A program made the translations under genes and the position numbers. Under the pieces are notes generated by a model, which was not told where the DNA came from, searched no databases, and was given only the letters and a program-made list of their open reading frames with translations. Shown piece after piece: positions 1 to 7,244 of a stretch of 13,486 nucleotides of DNA. The stretch comes from Pseudomonadota bacterium. GTDB taxonomy: Bacteria; Pseudomonadota; Gammaproteobacteria; Burkholderiales; Ferrovaceae. The stretch covers positions 1 to 13,486 of the forward strand of contig JAJZPY010000057.1 of the NCBI GenBank assembly GCA_021811005.1, written 5' to 3'. How positions within the stretch are numbered: the stretch's first letter is position 1; each line of letters starts with the position of its first letter.

Positions 1-222
1 GGGCCATGCACTGTGCTGTGCCCTGTGGCGGGCGCCTTGCTGCTGTCCGTGCTGTCCGAGGTGCTGGCAGCCAAAGTCACCAACATCGCCGGGCTGTTTT
101 TCGGGCTGGTCATCATCGCCGCCGTGGTGCTGATGCCGCGCGGGCTTGCTGACCTGATGCAGAAATTCCGACGTTCCGGCTGGCGCTACTTTGCGCAAAA
201 CATTCGCGACCATCGCCTGTGA
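1..222 (+). CDS. livM: Branched-chain amino acid ABC transporter permease, LivM type (C-terminal fragment)
   Basis: The frame is open from the first base and ends at TGA 220-222, so only the last 73 residues are present and the start lies left of the window. The product is an inner-membrane permease subunit of a Liv/HAAT-family importer. One hydrophobic segment (roughly residues 25-42 of the fragment) is followed by a basic cytoplasmic tail rich in Arg and Lys, as expected for the end of a LivM protein. The segment before it matches the family pattern G-x-G-T-x-x-G-P-x-x-G-A, except that two positions usually glycine are cysteine (GPCTVLCPVAGA). Assignment as LivM rather than LivH rests on the order permease-livG-livF and on this C-terminal pattern. 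The substrate could be branched-chain amino acids, other amino acids, urea or aromatic acids; the fragment cannot decide. Confidence 0.75.
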   Translation, partial: GPCTVLCPVAGALLLSVLSEVLAAKVTNIAGLFFGLVIIAAVVLMPRGLADLMQKFRRSGWRYFAQNIRDHRL

Positions 223-224
223 CC

Positions 225-959
225 ATGACCCGGATCCTGCAAGGCCATCACCTGACCAAACGCTTTCGCGGCCTGGTGGCCCTGCACGACGTCAGCTTTG
301 AGCTCAACCGCGGTGAAATCCTGGGACTCATCGGACCCAACGGCGCCGGCAAATCCACCCTGGTCAGCCTGATCAGCGGCACGCTGACCCCCACGTCCGG
401 AGAGCTGACCTTCGAAGGCCGCTCGCTGCTCAACGTGGCCACGCACCGGCGCGCCCATCTGGGCATAGGCCGCACCTTCCAGGTGATGAAACCGTTTCCG
501 GGCTTAAGCGTGCTGGACAACGTGTGTGTGGGCGCCCTGTTCGGACGCGATGGCGGCGAGCATCGGCTCGAGGCCGCGCGTGAAGCGGCGCGCGCCTGCC
601 TGGAATTCGTCGGCCTGGGTCACCGCATCCACCAGCGGGCCGAAGCACTGGGCGGTCCGGACCGCAAACGCCTGGAACTCGCCAAGGCACTGGCCATGAA
701 ACCGAAGCTGCTGTTGTGCGACGAAGTCATGGCCGGGCTCAACCACGTGGAAATCGAGGAAGTGATCGAAGTCATCCGCAAGGTGCGCGACCAGAGCATC
801 AGCATCCTGGTCATCGAACACGTCATGAAAGCCATCCAGAGCCTGTCGGACCGGCTGCTGGTGCTGCACCATGGCGAAAAAATCGCGGACGGCCCACCGC
901 GCGACGTGCTCTCGGATCCGCGCGTGGTGGAAGCTTACCTGGGGCGTCGCCGCTCATGA
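225..959 (+). CDS. livG: ABC importer ATP-binding subunit, LivG type
   Basis: This 244-residue cytoplasmic ATPase would pair with LivF to power the Liv-type importer. Visible motifs are Walker A GPNGAGKST (about residues 38-46), a Q-loop in GRTFQVMKPF, Walker B LLLCDE, D-loop AGLN and an H-loop in VIEH. The signature region reads LGGPDRKRLELAKAL instead of LSGGQ or the LSYGQQ common in LivG, and Walker B continues as DEVMAGL rather than DEPAAGL. These look like traits of a LivG subfamily rather than decay, because all other motifs are intact. I chose ATG 225. An in-frame GTG at 219, overlapping the livM stop, would add two residues, and no clear ribosome binding site separates the two. The end overlaps the livF start by 4 bases (ATGA), indicating translational coupling. 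Confidence 0.88.
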   Translation: MTRILQGHHLTKRFRGLVALHDVSFELNRGEILGLIGPNGAGKSTLVSLISGTLTPTSGELTFEGRSLLNVATHRRAHLGIGRTFQVMKPFPGLSVLDNVCVGALFGRDGGEHRLEAAREAARACLEFVGLGHRIHQRAEALGGPDRKRLELAKALAMKPKLLLCDEVMAGLNHVEIEEVIEVIRKVRDQSISILVIEHVMKAIQSLSDRLLVLHHGEKIADGPPRDVLSDPRVVEAYLGRRRS

Positions 960-1669
960 ACGCTCCCCTGTTGGCCGTAAAGAATTTGCGCTCCGGCTAC
1001 GGCGAGATGCAGGTGCTGCACGACCTCAGCCTGGACGTGCACCCAGCGGAAATTGTCGCCCTGGTGGGCAGCAATGGTGCCGGGAAAACCACCCTCCTGC
1101 GCGCCCTGTCGCATCTCCTGCCCTGGCAGGGCGATGTCCGCTTCGACGGGCGTTCGCTCCAGGGCCTGTCGCCCAACCGGCTGTTTGGCCTGGGCCTGGT
1201 GCAGGTGCCGGAAGGGCGCCAGCTGTTCGACCGCATGTCGGTGGAGGAAAACCTGCTGCTGGGCACGCTGGCCGGAACCGCCCGGGATGCCCTGCAGCGC
1301 AATCTGGAACGCTGCTACGGCCTGTTTCCCATCCTGGAAAAGCGCCGCAAGCAGCTTGCTGGAAACATGTCCGGCGGCGAGCAGCAGATGTGCGCGGTGG
1401 CACGAGCGCTGATGTCCGAACCCAAGCTGGTCATGATCGACGAAATGAGCCTGGGGCTTGCCCCGGTGGCGGTGGATGCCCTGCTCGACACCTTGCGCCT
1501 GGTGCGCACCCAGGGTGTGACCGTGCTGCTGGTGGAACAGGATGTGCATTCCGCGCTGCACGTGGCGGACCGCGCTTATGTGATGGAATCAGGACGCATC
1601 GTGCGCGAAGGGCCGGCATCGGATCTGGCCGATGATCCGGAAGTGCAGCGCGCCTACCTGGGATTGTAA
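956..1669 (+). CDS. livF: ABC importer ATP-binding subunit, LivF type
   Basis: This 237-residue protein is the second ATPase of the Liv-type importer. It shows Walker A GSNGAGKTT (about residues 37-45), a Q-loop in LVQVPEGRQLF typical of LivF, a canonical signature MSGGEQQ, Walker B LVMIDEMSLGLAP, and VEQD where most ABC ATPases have the H-loop histidine. Glutamine at that position is usual for LivF (VEQN), so this is a family trait and not a defect. Start ATG 956 lies in the ATGA overlap with livG, matching the family N-terminus (LLAVKNLRSGYG). Length is normal for LivF. The gene ends 4 bases before the stop codon of the oppositely oriented lutC. Confidence 0.93.
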   Translation: MNAPLLAVKNLRSGYGEMQVLHDLSLDVHPAEIVALVGSNGAGKTTLLRALSHLLPWQGDVRFDGRSLQGLSPNRLFGLGLVQVPEGRQLFDRMSVEENLLLGTLAGTARDALQRNLERCYGLFPILEKRRKQLAGNMSGGEQQMCAVARALMSEPKLVMIDEMSLGLAPVAVDALLDTLRLVRTQGVTVLLVEQDVHSALHVADRAYVMESGRIVREGPASDLADDPEVQRAYLGL

Positions 1670-1673
1670 CGGT

Positions 1674-2324
1674 CTAGCCGTAGCACACCACGTGCACCCG
1701 GTAGGGGCCGTGGGCACCGATGACGATGGTCTGCTCGATGTCAGCCGTGCGCGAGGGACCCGACACGAAATTGACCGCCCTCGGGGGCGCTCCCCGTTCC
1801 GCTTTCATCAGCGCCCAGGCTTCTTCCATGCCAGGCACGATGCGCGTGACGTCCACCAGCGCAATGTGGGTTTCCGGCAGCAGGCTCACCGTGGCCGGCG
1901 TGTCTTCTCCCGACAGCAGCATGAGCGTGCCGGTTTCCGCCACGGCGCAGAAGGCCCCCGTGATGCCCACCAGATCGCTGCCCCGGGCTGCGCGGGCCTG
2001 CACTTCAAGTCCGGCAGCGCTCCATGGCATGTCCTGCAGCGCGGGCCACGCCACGGCCGACGTGGGCAGCCCTTTCGACTGCAGGTAGCGCGCCACGGCC
2101 TGCGGCACCTCCGCAAGGCTTGCCACGCGATCCACCGTGCTGCCCAGCTTTTCCGAGCGCTCGCAGAAACGCGCCACGTTGTCGCTCCAGCCATAGGTGG
2201 GGCGGGGTCCGCGCGCCTGTTGGGCCATATAGGCACGGGCCTTGTCGCTTTCCGCACCGGGAATGTTGCCCGGCAGGCCCAGGCCTTTCCTCACCCGCGC
2301 CAGAATGTTGTCACGCGCACTCAT
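1674..2324 (-). CDS. lutC: L-lactate utilization protein LutC (LUD domain, YkgG family)
   Basis: This 216-residue protein is the third component of the LutABC L-lactate oxidation complex. It carries a single LUD (DUF162) domain; the conserved stretch around residues 115-145 reads DLVGITGAFCAVAETGTLML, followed by a segment ending HIALVDVTRIVPGM. The same fold forms the N-terminal part of LutB (ISGGNFLIAETGSVVIV), which supports the assignment. ATG 2324 was chosen because it lies in a 4-base ATGA overlap with the lutB stop and gives the usual family start (SARDNILARVR). The open frame extends upstream, but only as read-through over the lutB end. A GGAAG sequence lies 8 bases before the start. 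No cysteine cluster is present, as expected for LutC. It is the last gene of the minus-strand series. Confidence 0.9.
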   Translation of the reverse strand: MSARDNILARVRKGLGLPGNIPGAESDKARAYMAQQARGPRPTYGWSDNVARFCERSEKLGSTVDRVASLAEVPQAVARYLQSKGLPTSAVAWPALQDMPWSAAGLEVQARAARGSDLVGITGAFCAVAETGTLMLLSGEDTPATVSLLPETHIALVDVTRIVPGMEEAWALMKAERGAPPRAVNFVSGPSRTADIEQTIVIGAHGPYRVHVVCYG

Positions 2325-3724
2325 GCCTTTCGCTTCCGGTAGAGTTCGCGGAATGTTTGCCCGGAAGGCGCCGGCATGTCGCGCCCCTCGGTCCAGCCAT
2401 CCAGCCCGGGCAGGCGGTGCAACAACCGATCCTTGCCCCCCAGGCGCCGCAGCAGGCGTGCTGCCAGGCGCGTGAGCCCTGCATACAGGCGCGGGTGGCT
2501 GGCCGCGGTACGCCACAGCATGATCGACCAACGCTCATGCCAGGGACGCAGACCCTGGCTGAAAGATTTTTCGCGCAGCACCCGCATCAACTCGGGCAAT
2601 GGAATCTTGACCGGGCACACCACCTGGCAGGCGCCACACAGGGTGGACGCCTGGGGCAGATCGAGCGCGTTTTCGAGTCCCACATAGGAAGGCGTGAGCA
2701 CGGCACCGATGGGTCCGGGATAGACCCAGCCGTAGGCGTGCCCGCCGATGTTCTGGTAAACAGGGCAGTGGTTCATGCAGGCGCCGCAGCGGATGCACCG
2801 CAACGCCTGCTGCAGCTCGGTGCCCAGCAGGCGCGAACGTCCGCTGTCCACCAGGATGATGTGGGATTGTTCCGGCCCGTCAGGGTCACCTTCCCGCCGT
2901 GGCCCGGTGAGCATGGACACATAGTTGGTGATGGACTGGCCCGTGGCCGAACGGGTGAGCAGGCGCACCACCGTGGAAAAATCGTTGAGCGTGGGCAGGA
3001 CTTTTTCGATGCCCGTGATGGCCACATGGATTCGTGGCAGGGTGGTCACCATGCGACCGTTGCCTTCATTGGTGACGATGACCACGGAACCGGTTTCCGC
3101 GATCAGGAAATTGCCTCCGGAAATACCCATGTCCGCCGACAGGAAATGCGGGCGCAACTGCTCGCGCGCCTCCCGGCACAGCGCCGGAATATCGGTTTGC
3201 CGGGGCGTGTGGTGTTTTTCTGAAAACAGTTCGGCCACCTCTTCCACGCTTTTGTGGATGGCGGGCGCGATGATGTGGGAAGGCGGCTCTTCAGCGAGCT
3301 GCAGGATGTATTCGCCCAGGTCGGTCTCGATGGCTTCCATGCCGGCTGCCGCCACTGCGTCGTTGAGACCCGACTCCTCGCTCACCATGGACTTGGATTT
3401 GACGATTTTTCGCACGCCGTTGGCACGCGCGATTTCGATCAGGATGCGATTGACGTCCTGGGCAGTCTCGGCCCAATGGACTTGCGTGCCGCGGGCCTGG
3501 GCCTGCGCTTCAAATTCCACCAGGTAACTGTCAAGGTTGGCCAGGCTGCGATCGCGAATGGCGGCTGCGGCGACCCGGATTTCCTCGAGGTTGTCCACTT
3601 CCGTCATGACGGCCGCACGCGCTTCCACAAAACGGCCGCCGAAACGTTTCATGTTGCGCTGCAGGCTGGGATCTTCCAGCTTGCGCCGCACGTTGCGCTT
3701 GAACGAAGACGAGGTGAGCAGCAT
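2321..3724 (-). CDS. lutB: L-lactate utilization iron-sulfur protein LutB
   Basis: This 467-residue protein is the central subunit of the LutABC complex, which oxidises L-lactate to pyruvate in the cytoplasm and passes electrons to the respiratory chain. An N-terminal LUD domain spans about residues 60-290, with AETGSVVIVTNEGNGR near 209-224. A ferredoxin-like region follows with two cysteine clusters: C310, C313, C316 and C320 in CIRCGACMNHCPVY, and C363, C366 and C370 in CGACQVVCPVKIP, which suit two [4Fe-4S] clusters. The C-terminal tail is basic. A good ribosome binding site (GGAGGG, 6 bases before the ATG) lies in the end of lutA. The TGA of lutA and the ATG of lutB share one base (TGATG), so re-initiation is likely. 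Length is typical for the family. Confidence 0.95.
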   Translation of the reverse strand: MLLTSSSFKRNVRRKLEDPSLQRNMKRFGGRFVEARAAVMTEVDNLEEIRVAAAAIRDRSLANLDSYLVEFEAQAQARGTQVHWAETAQDVNRILIEIARANGVRKIVKSKSMVSEESGLNDAVAAAGMEAIETDLGEYILQLAEEPPSHIIAPAIHKSVEEVAELFSEKHHTPRQTDIPALCREAREQLRPHFLSADMGISGGNFLIAETGSVVIVTNEGNGRMVTTLPRIHVAITGIEKVLPTLNDFSTVVRLLTRSATGQSITNYVSMLTGPRREGDPDGPEQSHIILVDSGRSRLLGTELQQALRCIRCGACMNHCPVYQNIGGHAYGWVYPGPIGAVLTPSYVGLENALDLPQASTLCGACQVVCPVKIPLPELMRVLREKSFSQGLRPWHERWSIMLWRTAASHPRLYAGLTRLAARLLRRLGGKDRLLHRLPGLDGWTEGRDMPAPSGQTFRELYRKRKA

Positions 3725-4461
3725 CAGTCGCCCTCCGGTTCCGGTCCGGCCAGGACTTCTGCCACATGCAGCACGCGAGTGTGTTGATCGCCCAGGCGAC
3801 GCAGGCGTCCTTCGATGTTGAGCAGACAGCCCAGGTCTCCGCCGACGATGGCATCAGCACCTGTCGAAAGAACATCCTGGCACTTGTTGTCGGCCATGCG
3901 GGTGGCGATGTCACCCAGCTTGATGGAAAAGGTGCCGCCGAAACCGCAGCAGGTTTCCGGCTTGTCCATTTCGCGCAATTCGGCAGACGGTATGCCGGCA
4001 ATCAGTGCGCGCGGTTGTTCCTTGATGCCCAGTTCGCGCAGCCCGGAACAGGAATCGTGATAGGTGCAGCTGCCGGCAAACGTGCTGTCCACGCGTTCCA
4101 GGCGCAGCACGTCCACGAGAAACTGGGTGAGTTCGTAGGTGCGGGCAGAGAGCGCATTGAGGCGCGCCTGCAGTGAGGGATCTTCCGGAAACAGCTCCGC
4201 GTAATGACAGCGAATCATGCCGGTGCAGGAGCCGCTGGGCGCCACCACGTAATCGAAGGCTTCGAAATCTCCGAGAAAGCGCAACGCCATGGCCCGCCCC
4301 GATTCGCGGTCGCCGGAATTGAAACCCGGCTGCCCGCAGCAGGTTTGCTGCGGCGGCACCACGACGGTGCAGCCGGCCCGTTCCAGCAGCTTGAGGGTGG
4401 CAAAGCCGATGCGGGGACGCATCAGGTCCACCAGGCAGGTGACAAAAAGACCAACTTGCAT
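3724..4461 (-). CDS. lutA: L-lactate utilization protein LutA (two CCG domains, YkgE family)
   Basis: This 245-residue protein has two cysteine-rich CCG domains, like the heterodisulfide reductase HdrB/D and GlcF subunits. The first includes C9, C41-C42 (TCCGQPG) and C79 (SGSC). The second includes C132 and C138 (CTYHDSC), C171-C172 (TCCGFGG) and C212. Such repeats bind iron-sulfur clusters, and LutA acts with LutB and LutC in L-lactate oxidation. Start ATG 4461 gives the usual N-terminus (MQVGLFVTCLVDLMRP); a moderate ribosome binding site GGGAAG lies 5 bases upstream. It lies 27 bases after the endopeptidase gene, leaving little room for a separate promoter. Gene order A-B-C matches the Bacillus lut operon, but no permease or regulator is adjacent. 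Confidence 0.93.
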   Translation of the reverse strand: MQVGLFVTCLVDLMRPRIGFATLKLLERAGCTVVVPPQQTCCGQPGFNSGDRESGRAMALRFLGDFEAFDYVVAPSGSCTGMIRCHYAELFPEDPSLQARLNALSARTYELTQFLVDVLRLERVDSTFAGSCTYHDSCSGLRELGIKEQPRALIAGIPSAELREMDKPETCCGFGGTFSIKLGDIATRMADNKCQDVLSTGADAIVGGDLGCLLNIEGRLRRLGDQHTRVLHVAEVLAGPEPEGD

Positions 4462-4488
4462 GTTTGCTTCCCGGCGACCGCCGTCAGA

Positions 4489-5388
4489 TCAAAGCTGTCC
4501 GACCGTCACCTGATGGTTATGGGCTTCAAGCCATTTGCGCACGCGGGTCGCGTCGATGAAGCGCGCATGGTGTCCATGCGCATCCAGCAGCACGATCACC
4601 ATCGGATGGTTGTTGATGGTGGCCTGCATCACAAGGCATTGGCCGGATTCGTTGATGAAGCCCGTCTTCGACAATCCGATTTCCCAGCCGGCTTTGGCCA
4701 CCAGGGGATTGGTGTTGCGGAACGTGATGCGACGTCCGCGGAAACCCACCGGCACTTCCACCGAGGCCGTGGTGGTGATTTCGCTGATGAGGGGATACGT
4801 GCCGGCCGCGGACACCAGGATGGCGAGGTCGTGTGCGGTGGACACGTTGTCGCTGTTGAGTCCGCTCGAATCCTCGAAATGGGTGTTTTTCATGCCCAGC
4901 TTGGCCGCTTCTTCATTCATGCGCGCCACAAAAGCCTGGATCCCGCCGGGATAGGAACGCCCCAGGGCCGAGGCCGCGCGGTTTTCAGAGGCGATCAGCG
5001 CCATGCGCAGGAAATCAAGGCGGCTTGCTTTGGCCCCCACACGCAGGTGTGAATGGCTGAAGCGCAGGGTGTCCACATCCTCTTGTGTTACGGTGAGCTG
5101 CTCCTGCAGGTCCTGACCGGATTCAAGCACCACCACTGCCGTCATCAGTTTGGTGATGGAGGCAATGGGATGGACGGGATCGGGGTTTTTTGAATAAACC
5201 ACCTGCTGGGTGGTCTGGTCGATGACCAGCGCCGTGGAGGCGGTCAACGCCATCCGGGTCGGGTCGCTGACGGCGGACGCGCTGTGGTGCCGATGGTGAT
5301 GGGCGGCTTGGGCCGTAGGCAAACCCATGAAGCATAACAGGGTGAAGACCGTACCGAGCCGGAATGCTCTGCTTGTTATGTGATTCAT
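4489..5388 (-). CDS. pbpG: D-alanyl-D-alanine endopeptidase, PBP7/PbpG type (peptidase S11)
   Basis: This 299-residue periplasmic enzyme likely cleaves DD-crosslinks in peptidoglycan. A signal peptide covers residues 1-28, with probable cleavage at AQA|A. The three penicillin-binding motifs are present: S77-x-x-K80 (SITK) with the nucleophile serine, S134-E-N136, and K241-T-G243. There is no C-terminal amphipathic anchor helix of the PBP5 type and the protein is short, which favours PBP7/8 (PbpG) over DacA/DacC. Unusually, the mature N-terminus is histidine-rich (residues 30-35, HHHRHH), with further histidines near the C-terminus. Start ATG 5388 is preceded by GAGGGG and gives a proper signal peptide. 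It lies 47 bases after the exporter gene on the same strand. Family assignment is firm; the exact substrate is inferred. Confidence 0.9.
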   Translation of the reverse strand: MNHITSRAFRLGTVFTLLCFMGLPTAQAAHHHRHHSASAVSDPTRMALTASTALVIDQTTQQVVYSKNPDPVHPIASITKLMTAVVVLESGQDLQEQLTVTQEDVDTLRFSHSHLRVGAKASRLDFLRMALIASENRAASALGRSYPGGIQAFVARMNEEAAKLGMKNTHFEDSSGLNSDNVSTAHDLAILVSAAGTYPLISEITTTASVEVPVGFRGRRITFRNTNPLVAKAGWEIGLSKTGFINESGQCLVMQATINNHPMVIVLLDAHGHHARFIDATRVRKWLEAHNHQVTVGQL

Positions 5389-5414
5389 CTACCCCTCACG
5401 GCTGTTTAGCCACA

Positions 5415-5443
5415 ACAATACTTAAAATCAGCCGGTTACGCAA
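5415..5443 (-). promoter_or_regulatory. Possible weak sigma70 promoter for pbpG
   Basis: On the minus strand TTGCGT (5443-5438) and TATTGT (5420-5415) are separated by 17 bases, located just upstream of the pbpG start and overlapping the exporter stop codon. The matches are only 3/6 and 4/6 to consensus. This gap is the longest inside the minus-strand run downstream of rimP and is AT-richer than its surroundings. It could let pbpG-lutABC be expressed apart from the nusA operon. Confidence 0.3.
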
Positions 5444-7241
5444 CATTATTCTGCTTTTGCTGCAAGATCCACATGCGCGCGTACGCGCCACCCGCTTCCA
5501 GCAGTTCCTGGTGACGGCCCCGTTCCACGATCCGGCCGTCTTCCATCACCAGGATCAGGTCCGCATCCACAATGGTGGACAGGCGGTGTGCAATGACGAG
5601 CGTGGTGTGGTGGCGGGCAATGCTCGCAAGCTCCGACTGGATGTCCTTTTCCGAACGCGAATCGAGTGCCGAAGTCGCTTCGTCGAACACCAGGATCTGG
5701 GGCCGCTTGAGCAGCGTGCGCGCAATGGCCACGCGTTGCTTTTCGCCGCCGGACAGCTTGAGGCCGCGCTCGCCCACGATCGTGTCATAGCCGTCAGGAA
5801 GGCTGCGGATGAAATCGTGGATGTGGGCGGCCTGCGCAGCCCGGATCACTTCCTCCTGCGAGGCCCCCGGGCGCCCGTAAGCGATGTTGTAGTACACCGT
5901 GTCATTGAACAGCACCGTGTCCTGCGGCACGATGCCGATGGCGGCACGCACGGAACGCTGGCGCACCGTGCGAATGTCCTGGCCGTTGATCAGGATGCGC
6001 CCGCCATTGACGTCGTAGAAGCGGAACAGGAGGCGCGAAAGGGTGGACTTGCCGGCACCGCTCGGCCCCACCACGGCCACCTTGTGGCCAGGCGGAATTT
6101 CAAAATCCACCTGCTTGAGAATCGGCCGGCGCGGATCGTAGGAGAAATCCACGGCCTCGAAGCGCACGCCGCCCTGCCCCACGTCGAGATCGGGAGCACC
6201 GGGCGCATCGCTCACTTCCGTATGCACCGACAGCAGCCGGAACATGCGGTCCATGTCAGCCATGGCCTGCTTGATTTCACGGTAGATCACGCCCAGGAAG
6301 TTGAGCGGAATGTAGAGCTGCAGCAGCAGCGCATTGATCAACACCAGGTCGCCCACCGTCAGCCGCCCATCGGCAACGCCCTGCGCGGCGCGCATCATGA
6401 GCGCCACCGAACCGATCCCGATGATCAGGCTTTGCGCCGCGTTGAGCGCGGCAAGCGAAGTCTGGCTTTTGACGGCGGCGCCTTCCCACTTCTGGAGATT
6501 GTCGTCGTAACGGCGAGCCTCCCATTCTTCGTTGCCGAAGTATTTCACGGTTTCGTAGTTGAGCAGGCTGTCGATGGCCCGGGTATTGGCTTTTGAGTCC
6601 AGCTCGTTCATGCGGCGGCGGAAGTTGGTCCGCCACTCCGTGATGACGACCGTGAGCGCGATATAGATGATCAGGGTGACCAGGGTGATGAGCGCAAACC
6701 ACAGGTCGTATTTCCACCCCAGGATACCCGCCACCATCAGCATTTCCACCAGCGTCGGCGCGATGCTGAAGAGCGTGAAGCGCATCAGGCTTTCGATGCC
6801 GCGCGTCCCCCGCTCGATGTCGCGCGACATGCCGCCCGTCTGGCGTTCCAGGTGGAAGCGCAGGTTGAGGGCATGGAGGTGACGAAACACGCTGAGGGCA
6901 ACGCGTCGTATGGAACGTTGCGTGACCTTGGCGAATACACCATCACGCAGTTCGTTGAAGAGCGTGGTGGAAAAACGCAGCAGGCCGTAGCCCACGATCA
7001 GCAGCGTGGGCACTGCAAGCATGGCCTGGCGGACATCAAGCCGGTCGATGATCTCCTTGAGCGCGAGCGGCACGCCCACGTTGGCGAGCTTGGCCACAAT
7101 CAGGCAAAAGAAGGCGAGCGCCACGCGCCCCTTGAATTCCAGCAGGTAAGGCAACAGGCTGCGGATGGCCCCCCAGTCCCCGGCAGTGAAGCGGTTGGGC
7201 GACAGTCCGTCCGAACGGTGGGTGGGGGCGTGGTGGCGCAT
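5436..7241 (-). CDS. Atm1/HMT1-type ABC exporter (fused membrane and ATPase domains)
   Basis: This 601-residue half-transporter would act as an inner-membrane homodimer. The membrane domain covers about residues 25-330 and carries hallmarks of the Atm1/ABCB7 branch: LRFHLERQTGG (127-137), SRDIERGTRGI, and LNYETVKYFGNE (227-238). The ATPase domain shows Walker A GPSGAGKST (392-400), Q-loop IVPQD, signature LSGGEKQR (496-503), Walker B ILVFDEATSALD and H552. Relatives such as NaAtm1 and yeast Atm1 move glutathione derivatives and are linked to iron-sulfur supply and metal tolerance, so a similar substrate is likely but not proven. It begins 3 bases after the truB stop, with a ribosome binding site GGGAG inside the truB end, so it is probably co-transcribed with the nusA operon. 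MsbA (lipid A flippase) is less likely because of the Atm1-specific motifs. Confidence 0.92.
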   Translation of the reverse strand: MRHHAPTHRSDGLSPNRFTAGDWGAIRSLLPYLLEFKGRVALAFFCLIVAKLANVGVPLALKEIIDRLDVRQAMLAVPTLLIVGYGLLRFSTTLFNELRDGVFAKVTQRSIRRVALSVFRHLHALNLRFHLERQTGGMSRDIERGTRGIESLMRFTLFSIAPTLVEMLMVAGILGWKYDLWFALITLVTLIIYIALTVVITEWRTNFRRRMNELDSKANTRAIDSLLNYETVKYFGNEEWEARRYDDNLQKWEGAAVKSQTSLAALNAAQSLIIGIGSVALMMRAAQGVADGRLTVGDLVLINALLLQLYIPLNFLGVIYREIKQAMADMDRMFRLLSVHTEVSDAPGAPDLDVGQGGVRFEAVDFSYDPRRPILKQVDFEIPPGHKVAVVGPSGAGKSTLSRLLFRFYDVNGGRILINGQDIRTVRQRSVRAAIGIVPQDTVLFNDTVYYNIAYGRPGASQEEVIRAAQAAHIHDFIRSLPDGYDTIVGERGLKLSGGEKQRVAIARTLLKRPQILVFDEATSALDSRSEKDIQSELASIARHHTTLVIAHRLSTIVDADLILVMEDGRIVERGRHQELLEAGGAYARMWILQQKQNNVA

Positions 7242-7244
7242 CGT

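Noticed and set aside
716..955. N-terminal extension of livF into livG
   Set aside because: The frame is open upstream, but the LivF family begins at the ATG 956 overlap; the extension is an out-of-frame reading of livG.
2024..3223. 399-codon open frame on the + strand over lutB and lutC
   Set aside because: It is antisense to two well-supported genes, with a Pro/Arg/Gln/His-rich translation lacking domains.
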